Below are positions 23,428 to 33,457 of a DNA stretch of 64,000 nucleotides, piece after piece. A program made the translations under genes and the position numbers. The number at the start of each line of letters is the position of its first letter. The first letter of the stretch is position 1. The DNA is taken from NCBI GenBank assembly GCA_002914845.1, contig JXTC01000038.1, positions 668,243 through 732,242 on the forward strand. The letters run 5' to 3'. This DNA comes from Trema orientale. Its lineage: Eukaryota; Streptophyta; Magnoliopsida; Rosales; Cannabaceae. The notes under the pieces were generated by a model, which worked only from the letters and a program-made list of their open reading frames with translations, was not told the origin of the DNA and ran no database searches.

Positions 23428-23436
23428 CCTTATATA
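23428..23436 (-). promoter_or_regulatory. TATA box of the lipase gene
   Basis: The minus strand reads TATATAAGG, about 90 bp upstream of the ATG at 23337, a normal plant spacing allowing a 5' untranslated region of about 60 bp. The 5' untranslated region seems unspliced. Confidence 0.7.
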
Positions 23437-23499
23437 GGCGTCGAGGCCAGAAGAATTCAGAAAATCTGGTTAGACACGTTTTTACTCTTCTCATGTTTT

Positions 23500-24555
23500 A
23501 AGAGCAAACAACATTTGACAGACCGAGAAAAAAACAATAGCAAAAGAAAAAAAAAAAAAAAAAAAAAACCGAAGCTTGTTGGAAATTTGACAAATCAAAT
23601 AACTCACTATCAGTAAGAGCGCCAATTTTGAATTGGCACTGGAGCTTTGTGCAAAGGATCTGAGGAATATTTAGACTGGGTCAGCAGAAAACCTAAAAAA
23701 TCTCCGTCAATTTTAAAGCCGGAAAAAAAAAAAAAAAAGCGCCTTGTCGATCCAAGGGTCTTGAGAGCGAAACATGCATGCACTGATTAAGAGACATTTA
23801 AAAGAAAAAAAGGAAAAAAGAAAAAGCACAATATCAGAAGTAGGAAAAATCCTACGTACAGATCACAATGGGGGTTATAAATGTTGAGATAAAAATATGA
23901 AGATGGGGATCCTCGAAAGATATATGGGAGAAAGAGGAGAAGAGTGGGAGGGTGATTGAAATGGAAGCAAGACGGCTTGTACCATTTTTGCGTGAATGGT
24001 TGCTTGTATATAGCGTTACTCTTAATTAATTTTATTTAATCTAGTTAGACATAAATTCTAGGCTTTTAATATTAAGTAGATGAATGAAGAGGAATACATT
24101 TAAAGGAAACTTGTAATCAAGTCCCGATATGATCCAATCATCATCCAGTTTGTTACCAAATTGATCATGTCAGAATTTCCAAATGTTAAAACTTTAGATT
24201 CTCAAATAACCGATTTTGTCTGAGATGGTTTATTTAAATAAAAACGTTTTAAACTATGGATCCAGTACGATCTATTTAAACATGTAAATGGATTTTCATC
24301 AATTTTTTAAAATTGAATATGTAAATTCAATTTTCCAATTATTAAATCAAACGTACTCGACTGCCTGGAATCTCACATTAATTACTACTGGCTCCATTCT
24401 TCTTACTTTCGAAAAATAAAAAGAAAAGGAAAGGAAAAAAAAAAAAAAGATTACTCAGTTTCTCGTTTTTAAATATTAATTTTTTCTAGCTCTCCAATTT
24501 TTGTATGTAACCTACTTTTAACAGGCATAATTAGCCAAATGTATGATTATTCATT
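23500..24555. other. Lipase upstream region, otherwise unassigned
   Basis: Presumed promoter-distal DNA with two long A runs (about 23549-23567 and 23727-23738) and a short hairpin GCCAATtttgaATTGGC near 23620-23636. No gene or transposon end was recognised. Confidence 0.45.
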
Positions 24556-24557
24556 AT

Positions 24558-24838
24558 CGAATCTGTTTGGAACTCAAATTTTGGAAGAAAAAAATTTTGC
24601 GAGGCAAAAAAAAGAGAAACATATTTTTCATAAAAGTTTATAGAACTTTATTTTGATATTTTTGGTTTTATTAATTAATATGTCAATATTCTATATACTA
24701 AAAAATAATATCAAATCAAACTTCCACTTTTTTTGAAAAAAATTTCTATTATTTTTTGTTTCAATCCAAACAAGAGAAAATAGAATCCTTAGGATTTTTT
24801 TTTCTTTCCCTCTAAAAATCCAAGTTTCAAACGGAGCC
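24558..24838. mobile_element. PIF/Harbinger-like MITE, uninterrupted relative of 11343-12003
   Basis: The left end contains ctgtttggaact and the right end tttcaaacggagcc. The interior (gaactttattttgatattt, tatatactaaaaaataatatc) matches the outer MITE at 11343-12003 without its nested insert. The left boundary is blurred, so the TAA duplication could not be confirmed. Confidence 0.6.
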
Positions 24839-25354
24839 TATATTTCTATTAATGTGACAATTAATTCGAGAGTTCATTAATTGAGTTAGGAAAATTATAT
24901 TTCCGATTTGGCCTGATTCAACTCACATAAATTGACTTGTACATAATTTATCCAAAGTTGGTAAATTGGAACTTAAAATTGATGAAATTGAAATAAGGAA
25001 ATTCTAATACATCTATTGAAGTTTATAAAGGCTACAAGGGTAAAATTTGAGAATATTGCAAAAAAATAAATGATTTGGGAAAAAAATTAGAAATTTACAG
25101 AAAGCACTTTTTAAACTAATTTCAGAAATTAGGATAACTTCTTAATTACTCAAAAGTACAAAGACTAAGTTGCAAAATCCGAATCCCACTCAAATGTCAG
25201 GTCAACTCCTTAATTACCTAAGTCGATTTCATAAATCGGACAATATGTAATCCTCTCCTAACCTAAGGATATAATCAACATGTTGAACTAAGCTTAATTA
25301 TATACATTTCAGTTAATTTTTTCTTTAATTCGTTATCATCATGTATATGCACAT
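24839..25354. other. Unassigned AT-rich spacer
   Basis: No gene, RNA or transposon terminus recognised. Confidence 0.45.
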
Positions 25355-26050
25355 TCAAGAGCTAGGAGATAGAGCTAATAGAACGTCAGGCCGACCCATT
25401 AGCACGACAATAGAGCACACCAAAATAGATCGTGTTGTGCTCATAATGTAAGCACGATGGGTTGAGCATGTATGACTCATTGGCACAGTATACCACTGCA
25501 TGACACATGAGCATGTAGGCACAAAATATTAGCATATTGCCCACGTATATTATTATAAATTATTTTTCCTATAGACTATTACTAACCTAATTGGGTGATA
25601 CCTTCTCTTTAATCAATTATATTACACAAATATTTCTCAAAAAAACTTTTGATCTCTGGTGTTAAATAGTTTCATACTTAATTTCTTGAGTTAATATTGT
25701 TTTTGCATACATTTAAATGATTTTTTTTTATAAAAAAGTTAATAAAATGATACTAAAATTAATAAAATTTAGCAATAAATGGGCCAAATTTGGCTCAAAT
25801 GAATTGAATCGTGGATTGATACAACACGAGACGTTGGAATATATGAGCCATTGGGCCATACTGAGTACATGAATTTGAACTTTGGGCATAAGCACAGTAC
25901 AATACGATTATAAAGTGAGTTGTACCTATCAATATATGAGCCATTGGGCCATACTGAGTACATGAATTTGAACTTTGGGCATAGGCACAGTACAATACGA
26001 TTATAAAGTGGGTTGTACCTATCACGATACAAAAGTATGTTTGTACTCAA
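25355..26050. mobile_element. Degenerate hAT-like repeat with internal tandem duplication
   Basis: Words such as cagacc-like gcacgac, gtgttgtgctc and gagccattgggcc recall the name-like GTGCC/GGGCC blocks of the other hAT-type MITEs. No clean termini were found. The frames at 25769-26050 (minus) come from the duplicated block. Confidence 0.3.
25841..26024. repeat. 92-bp perfect-period tandem duplication
   Basis: A block starting atatgagccattgggcc occurs at 25841 and again at 25933, with only a few substitutions (for example ataagcac versus ataggcac). This is a recent local duplication. Confidence 0.85.
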
Positions 26051-26843
26051 TACTTAAGGATGTTATCTATTTAAAAAGATAAAAGAAAAAAAAATCGACT
26101 TAAACTAATGATGGAGCTTCAAAATAAATAAATTATACATTTTAGTAAATATTTCACCTATTTGCAACCGTAATTGGTCTTATGATAGGAGACTAGTGAA
26201 TGAGTAACTATTTGTTTGGATGTATTGAAGTATTAATAGTATTGATTATGAGATTACTACACACCAATTTCAAAGGATGAAAACTTGTCATGGTGCAATA
26301 AATTTATAAATTAATTTAAAGAGAATATATATGTTGTACATTTTTATAATTTATTTTGTGCAAAGGTCTTTCTTTGGATCCTGAGATCCTGGTTCTACCC
26401 CTGATTGCAAGAATAATTTTGTAATTAAGTTTTTATAGATATGCATGAGTTATTACGATCCTTTTGTCTACTTTGAATATACATGTACTAATGTCATAGT
26501 TGTTGTGTTAATTAGAAAGAAAAATAAATTTTAAAAACTATATTTAACTTGCAGACCCAATAACAATTCAGAAAACTATTAGAGTAATATAAATGAGGGT
26601 AAACTAGTGGGCGTATATACTATTTAAATATTATGGATAAGGTGTGCTATATACCAGTAAACAAGTATTTTTAATTTTTAATAGCGTTGAAGACTAAAGG
26701 AATTTTTAACGTGGTAATCAATTTAATACTTAGTATAGAAGAGCAATATTATCGTGTGAGATAGAGACGTCAATTTCATCGAATGAGATGGTACACTGTG
26801 ACACACCAGCCGAAATAGAGTGAGTTTTTATCATTATAAATGG
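26051..26843. other. Unassigned AT-rich spacer
   Basis: No gene or mobile-element end recognised. A tRNA-like word (gatcctggttctacccctg, 26387-26405) lacks a foldable tRNA around it. Confidence 0.4.
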
Positions 26844-27460
26844 TAGGGATATAGGGCAAGCGGGCTTGGATTGAGTGTCCCACGGACCCAACCCAATTAT
26901 GTGTAAATTATATATTTATGTATTTGTTAGGTAATAATAATTTATCTTTATATTTTTAAATTAAAAAAAGCCCTATTAATATATTGTCGTATACTAATAT
27001 TGTTTGAGTTTTAAGTATTTGGGATTTTATCTATTTAAATAAAAGATATGCTATATAATTTCGTGATTGAATATTTTATATTTTGAACTCTAATATATTA
27101 GAGCTTTATTTCAATATTTTTTTAAAATTATTCATATCTTTTATTAAATTATAATTTCAATTTATTTGAAATAAAATTAGAGTTTCCAATGATTTTTTTA
27201 CTCAAAAATTAATCTTCTTTCTTATATTTTCACTTTTAAAAGATTCGGGCTAACGGAGGATTTTTTTATTGATTCAAGATGACGGTTCCAAATGGAAAGC
27301 CGGATATACCAATAGGAAAACTATTCCCTAGCAGGAATTCTCTGAAATTACCTCAAACCAAAGTAAATAGTGAATGATATGAGGATGGTATACTAAAATA
27401 ATAAGGGGATAAAGATGTTAAACACAAAACTAGTACTGCCCCACCCCATTGACATCTCTA
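26844..27460. mobile_element. hAT-type MITE
   Basis: The left end tagggatatagggcaagcggg and the right end ccccaccccattgacatctcta form an imperfect inverted repeat of the TAGGGATGTCAATGGGG type seen in plant hAT elements. About 617 bp, no transposase frame. An 8-bp duplication could not be established. Confidence 0.55.
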
Positions 27461-27548
27461 GTGTGGAATAGACTATAGATTGTAATATTATAGTAGGAAC
27501 TGATATGGTCTATAGGTAATAGACAATGGACATATTACCAATATTATG

Positions 27549-27900
27549 CATTACAAAGAACTTCATTTTTAGTTATAACAAAATTTATGACTAAAAGTGA
27601 AAAAGTTCGTAGCTAGAAAAATGTCATTATCATTATGTAGTAACTAAAAAGTTCATAATTAAGAATTTTAGCTACAAAATAGGTAATTTTGTTGTGATTA
27701 AATGTACTTTTAGTCATAACTAATTTCACTATCATATGTACAAGGTTGTGGTTAAAAGTACATTAGTGATAACTTGTGACTAAATATTATCTTTTACTCA
27801 CAAGAAATTTTTAGTTGTAACTAAATGTCACTTTAAATTAATCATAAAAAAAAAAAATTTGTGACGAAAATGTTATCACTAAATGTTGACTTTTTTTTGA
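27549..27900. mobile_element. CACTA-like MITE (copy 2)
   Basis: Homologous to 19214-19574 along its length, with alternating agtca/tgacta words and a left end cattacaaagaacttca. The right end is eroded in a T run. Confidence 0.55.
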
Positions 27901-28907
27901 AAAATTTTTTAATGATGCATAGATACACACATGACTAATTCTGACAAAAAGAAAAAAAAAAAAAAGAAGGAAAAAAAGTCCGTTTCCAGAATTCTTTATA
28001 TTGGTTTAAGTAGATGTCTATATTTAAAAAGTTATAGCTAATTGTCCTTTTTTTTTTTTTTTTAAGTTTCAATTATAGAATATGTTGTATTTTTTATTTT
28101 TATTATTAAGTGAGTTGGATATTTAACTATAAACTTTAGAACTTGGTCAAATATTGAGTTTTGAGCCAGAAAATTGTCAAATAACTGATCAGCCTTTTTT
28201 TTTTTAACTAAAGGACCACCAGGACCATAATTTCTTGTTTTGATTCATCATCAACCATATATTATACCCCTTTTTCTTTTTTTCTTTTTTTGGGATAACA
28301 TATATTATATTCTTTTCTTTCTATTGCTCATCACCAATCAAAATATTCTCTACCATTAATAATAATTTTTAACCATTAAGTAGTTAGAAAAAAATGATAT
28401 TAATAAACACATATTATTTAATGCTCTTTCTCTCTATCTTTTCCCATAAAAAGACGTGTTTGATGAATTTTAATTCGGCAAAATAATATCTATAAATAAG
28501 TAAAAAAAAAAAAATACCCGATTAGTGCCCTTAATTAGAGTGACAATATAGGTCATGACACGATAACACGACTCGAAACCCATATGTTTAGCTGAACTTG
28601 CTTGACATGAAATTGACTTAAATTGGCATGATTAAGTAATTTTTTAATAAATTATATTAAATAATTATTTTCAAAAAAATATTTTTTCATGAATTTTTCG
28701 TAGATAAAATGAAAAACATAAAATTAATGAACTAGTTTCTCTTACTATAGTAAAACTTAATTCAAAAAATCGAGTAAACTAACAATTATACTATTTATAT
28801 GTGTTTTGACTCATCAATCTACATGACGTTTTCATTAGATATATCAAATGTAGGTTAACATGTTAATGACATGATTTAATTAGGTCAAACACGACAGGAC
28901 ACATATT
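27901..28907. other. Unassigned AT-rich spacer with hAT-like debris
   Basis: Several A/T runs. From about 28536 a segment with gtcatgacacgataacacgac resembles the hAT-type element ends elsewhere, and the solo LTR that follows appears inserted near its right side. No gene. Confidence 0.4.
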
Positions 28908-28912
28908 GTCAC

Positions 28913-31021
28913 TGTCACGCCCCAAGACCAAGGGCATGGCAACCGCCACATGCCTACAAGGAAAAACCTCATAGACACGGAAGGCTTTGAATTCAATCGT
29001 TATTTAAAATCCAAATAGATCCATTAACACCCAAAGTTTCTCATCATAACAAAACACCAAATCAATCTAAACCATCAATAACAATTTACTGAATCCATAA
29101 TAACAAAGAAACTAAAACCATAACAAAAATCCAGTATACCTCAAAACAACCAACAATGTCTCAAAATGAAAACTAAACAGTACAATAGCTCTAAATAGTA
29201 AATCTGAGTCCTCAAATAATCTCCTTCCTTCAAATGATGTTTCCACTTATTGACTATTCTCTGAATCTGAAAAGATTAAAGAATAAAAGGGTGAGCTCGA
29301 CAGCCCAGTAAGTAATCCATAATCTTTACTAGTTGGATCAAACAAATGCTATTTGAAACATTTCGTAGACATTTTATTTTGAACAACTCAATTTCAAAAC
29401 TAATATCTTTCAATATAACATATGAAATCGATCAAAAATAAATTATAAAAAAATATAATAGATTTCAAACCTAAAGTTTCAATCTTATTCAAAAGCTAGT
29501 AACACTTTCAAAATCTACTCTACAGTTTTTGGATGACTATGACCACACTTAACCCCTGCAGTTAGGTCCACATTTACTACATTTAACCCCTGTAGTAAGG
29601 TCCACATTTACTACATTTAACCCTTGTAGCTAGGTCCACATTCAGTACGTACTGTCCACATTTAACCCCTATGGAATAGGTCCACATTACATAGTCAACT
29701 GAAGAGCATTTTAACACATTCACATTCAATATGGTTCAAAAGGCGATAAACTCTCAAATCATTCAATAACAGTATCAATCATAAGCTTGATCCGTATGTT
29801 CTTAAAGAATATAGTACAATTTGATCAAAACAGATTTTATCCAAAAACAACTTATTGAAGTAAATATTTCAGATTAATAAATATATATACTTTCAAAAAG
29901 AATTAATAAAAATTAACTTTAATAAAATAAAAGTCACTAATAAAGACGAAAGATTACTTACCTGTCCGCTAGCCTAACCAATCCAACAATAATTTGCTAG
30001 CTACCACAAGAACCTATAATTATAACAAGAATCATATATGAATATTAAACACTTAATAGGTATCTTAAATTATGCCTAACACAATGTCTAACTCGCTGCC
30101 CATGCACACTTGATATATTCGCTACACTATCTTGCATATAACCTCGACAGCAAAACTCATAACAATTCTAAATTAATTCTAAAAATTGTGAAACTTGGAG
30201 GACAATTTCTACAAATGATAGGGGTCCTATAAGTGCCAAGAACATGACTCTAGGGTCCATAGGTGAGCCATACGAAGCGAAGTAAGCCGCTACCACATTA
30301 TACTCTAAATGCTGAAAGTTACAAAAATTTTCCAGATTCGTAGTGCCTATTTCAAAAGGCTATATCTCTCTGGTTTTAAGTCCGTTTTTGACAAATTATA
30401 TACCATTAGAAAGCTTATCGAATAAGCTTTCTAACCATATCAAATATGACCCTATTAGACTATCAGAAGCATCAGAAAAATCAGTCGAAGTCACTGCTAC
30501 GTTTTACCATTGTAGACCAAAACTCAAAAATCTATAACTTTTAATCTAGACATCCAAATCACATAATTTTGGTCTTGTTTTAAACCTCACAGCGAGAGCA
30601 ATCAATTAAAATATATATGAACCCTAGAATCATGACTGAAATAAAAAGATGCTTAAAGAATTCCAAACCTTAGATGATGAATTAACCCCAAAGTTCCCAA
30701 ATAATAGATTGAGAAAAGATGGGGAGAAGTTCTTTACCTTAGAGAATTGAGAATCAACCTTTTTGTAATCCTTCCCCTTCTCCCAAGTCTCTCAGCCATT
30801 TTCCTCCTCCCTCTACAGAGCGTTAAATTTTTTTTTTTTTCTTCTGTCAGACTCTGAAAGATAATACGTATAGGGTTTCCTAGTCTTCAAAATTACTGAA
30901 TTATCCCTAACAAGAACCTATTTAATTAACTAAACCCTTGGTCTTTTTGTCTTTTGTCCTTTTTATTTATTTATTTATTTATTTTCTTTTTTTTTTTCTA
31001 TTCCAGATACGGGTTATTACA
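28913..31021 (-). mobile_element. Ty3/gypsy-type solo LTR (2.1 kb) with perfect TSD
   Basis: On the minus strand it begins TGTAATAACCCGTATCTGG and ends GGGGCGTGACA. The TGTAAT(A/G)ACCC start and CGTGACA end are typical of some plant chromovirus-type LTRs (lineage is inference). Perfect 5-bp repeats gtcac flank it (28908-28912, 31022-31026). There is no primer-binding site, coding region or second LTR. The frame at 30343-30537 is not gene-like. Confidence 0.75.
29546..29690. repeat. 34-bp tandem repeat within the solo LTR
   Basis: A unit containing taacccctg...ggtccacattta starts at 29550, 29584 and 29618 (34-bp period), with a further diverged copy at 29663. Confidence 0.7.
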
Positions 31022-31026
31022 GTCAC

Positions 31027-31674
31027 TCTACCCTTATATAATATTCGCATACATATAAAACAGAAAATTTGGTTTTCAGTGACAATATAATATTTAGTTG
31101 TCATGGGAAAATTCTTAATTAAGCCAAATTCGAAGAAAATTTAAGGACAATTTTTTTTTTTGTTTTTTTTGTTTTTTGAGATGTCACTTTTAGAAATAAA
31201 AAATTCAATTTCGGCGGCTAAGAATTTGCCAATGCCTCTTCTGCATTAAACATGATCTTATCCCTTTCAAAAAAAAAAAAAAAAAAAAAAAGACGTGGTC
31301 TTATCGATATGCACGAAACCACCACATAAATTGTTTCTTTTTTGTAAACGATTAAATATCTCCTAATATATGTTGTTATGCACATAGCCAAACAGACAAT
31401 TTGATCTAATTTATAGAGTAAATTTCTATCAAAGCACAGATATTTGGGGGGAAAAAATTGAAGAATGTAAGTATTTAACATGGTTCAAGCCAAAAACATA
31501 CATTGAGGGTAGACCTCCAAGAAGTGTCTTATTTTAGTAACAAAAAAATAAAACTCCATTTATTCATAATTTCACTTTCAATTTTCACGAACCTGAAAAT
31601 CGAAGAACCCATACGTATACATCTACTATCAGTTTCACATATTGGTCGACTTATCCATGTAAAAGGTGGATGAA
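31027..31674. other. Unassigned spacer
   Basis: A/T runs and small frames only. It is the left flank into which the copia element inserted (target word ttttg). Confidence 0.45.
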
Positions 31675-31849
31675 TTTTGTGTTGGAAAAATGGTTTGGAA
31701 AAACCATTGTTAATAGCCATTTTGAGGCATGGGTGAATGAGACATTGAAACCCAAAGTGAGAAGGTTCTAGAATTGAATTTGTAACATACAAGAGTTACA
31801 AAATTCATTTTGGACATTTATTAGGCCTCATAAAGCTGAGGTAACAACC

Positions 31850-32113
31850 AAAAATGTTTTGGCAGTTATGTTGCAACAGCCAAACGTTTTTCAGTATTTC
31901 AACCATATTAATGGGCTATTACTGTTACGTTGTAACAGACAAACGTTTTTCAGCCATATTAATGGGCTGTTATATTGTAACAGACAAACGTTTTTCAGCC
32001 ATATTAATGGGCTGTTGATGTTACGTTGTAACAGACAAACGTTTGTCAGCTATATTAATGGGCTGTTATGTTGTAACAGAAAAATGTTTTCAGCCATATT
32101 AATGGGATGTTAA
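31850..32113 (+). promoter_or_regulatory. U3 tandem repeats with TGTTGTAACAG palindromes
   Basis: About five copies of a 45-51 bp unit (cgtttttcagccatattaatgggctgt... as the start of each) lie upstream of the LTR TATA box. Each unit carries a word like CTGTTACgttGTAACAG, an inverted repeat whose halves fit plant MYB sites (CNGTTR). Repeated U3 boxes act as enhancers in some plant copia elements; that role here is inferred. The 3' LTR has the same block at about 37185-37440. The 84-codon frame across it is a repeat artefact. Confidence 0.6.
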
Positions 32114-32136
32114 TGGCTTGGTTCCCCCATGAACAC

Positions 32137-32145
32137 TATAAAAGG
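32137..32145 (+). promoter_or_regulatory. LTR TATA box
   Basis: TATAAAAGG, directly downstream of the repeated U3 boxes. The equivalent in the 3' LTR is at 37467-37475. Confidence 0.7.
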
Positions 32146-32984
32146 AGACCTTCTCCTCACTCTTAGACACACCAAGACACACCAAAATATTTCTTAGCCT
32201 ATTCCTCTCTTCCATTTCTCTCTGTGGCGGTTAAGAAAAGTTAGTTAGAAGTTAGAGAGAGTTAGTTAGAAGTTAGAGAGTTTGAGTTCTTGTTCTTTCT
32301 TCTAAGAGTGGTCAAGTTCTCTTGAGTTCTGGTGATAGAGTTTAGGCATTGCTCAGTTCATTGTAAGTAGCAAGTTGGTGCGACGTTACTATTCGCGAAC
32401 CGTTTTATCCTGGGGAACAGACGCTGCTGACATTCCTCTAAGTACCCCGGTGAGGAGGCGTAACCGTTTTAAGGAAATTGTGTGAAACACAAGACTAGGT
32501 TTGGTTTTCTTAAACTCCTTTGTTATTTTGGTCATTATAATAATCATTATTATTATAGTAAATTAATTGTGATTTATTTTATTACGTTATTTGATTTAAC
32601 TTCATGATAATTATTTTTACCCAAGTTATTTGTTAAATCATATGTTATAACATGTTATTGTTATATTTTTATTTCTAGATATATTATTACTTGTAATAGT
32701 TAAAATTGTCCAACAATCTTAAAACAGTTATATGTCTTTTATGTGTTATTGTTTTATAATATATCTGGATTTATATATTGTGATTGGAGATCTTTCTTTA
32801 ATAAATTGTGATAATTGAACAATTACAATTTAGATAAGTTCTGTCTAGGAGGCTGGATTTTAAGTGGGACCGTTTGTGACCCCTCCGTGGTCTTTCCTGG
32901 GAGTTTGTCTATTGAGTAATATTTGATTATTGCCATTTATTTCTAGAAAAAGAAATCTCATTGGATTTGTTATTCTTGTCAGAA

Positions 32985-33433
32985 ATGGCAACTAAATCAA
33001 ACAATCCTGCTATGGCCCATGTGCCTGCTCCTGTCATGGCTCAAATGCCAACCCCTGTGGTGACTCCGGTGGTACCAACAGTACACCACGGAGAGAAGCC
33101 TGAGAAGTTCAATGGGTTGAACTTCAAAATGTGGCAACAGAAGATGTTATTCTATCTGACCACATTAAACCTTGTGAGGTTCTTGACTGAGGAGGCTCCA
33201 AAAGCCAACGATAATGANGAAAGGCAATGAACCTTGAAGAGCTTGTTGTGCGACTTCGCATTGAGGAAGACAACAGACGTGCTGAAAAGTCAGGAGCATC
33301 GTCGAGTACGCCTATAGCTAAGGCAAATGTTATAGAAAATTCTCAAGGCTCTAAAGTCAAGAGGAATAAACAAAAACAGCCAAGCCATAAGTTGGGGTCT
33401 AAAGGTGGGATAGGCAAGAAGCAGAAATTCTAA
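32985..33433 (+). pseudogene. Copia gag remnant
   Basis: It opens with MATKSNN at 32985 and contains an EKFNGLNFKMWQQKM motif typical of copia gag N-termini. It then jumps after EEAPKAND to LEELVVRLRIEEDN, which in related elements lies well over a hundred codons further on. The central part of the protein is therefore deleted and the frame shifts at the junction. An ambiguous base (n) sits at 33218, right at that junction. A TAA at 33431-33433 stops the frame just before the zinc knuckle (CFNCDKMGHKASDC at 33440-33481). Nonfunctional as read. Confidence 0.85.
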
Positions 33434-33457
33434 GGGAAGTGCTTCAACTGTGACAAG

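Larger units (their letters stand above)
31680..32715 (+). repeat. Copia 5' LTR
   Basis: Starts TGTTGG, ends CCAACA. The first 430 bp (U3) contain a tandem-repeat block; TATAAAAGG is at 32137-32145; the rest is R/U5. The base after the LTR is 32716 and the next bases read atcttaaaacag, not the usual TGGTATCAGAGC. Confidence 0.92.

Noticed and set aside
31859..32113. 84-codon open frame upstream of the copia gag, and its counterpart at 37234-37428
   Set aside because: It lies in the repeated U3 region of the LTR, upstream of the TATA box, and simply reflects the repeat unit.
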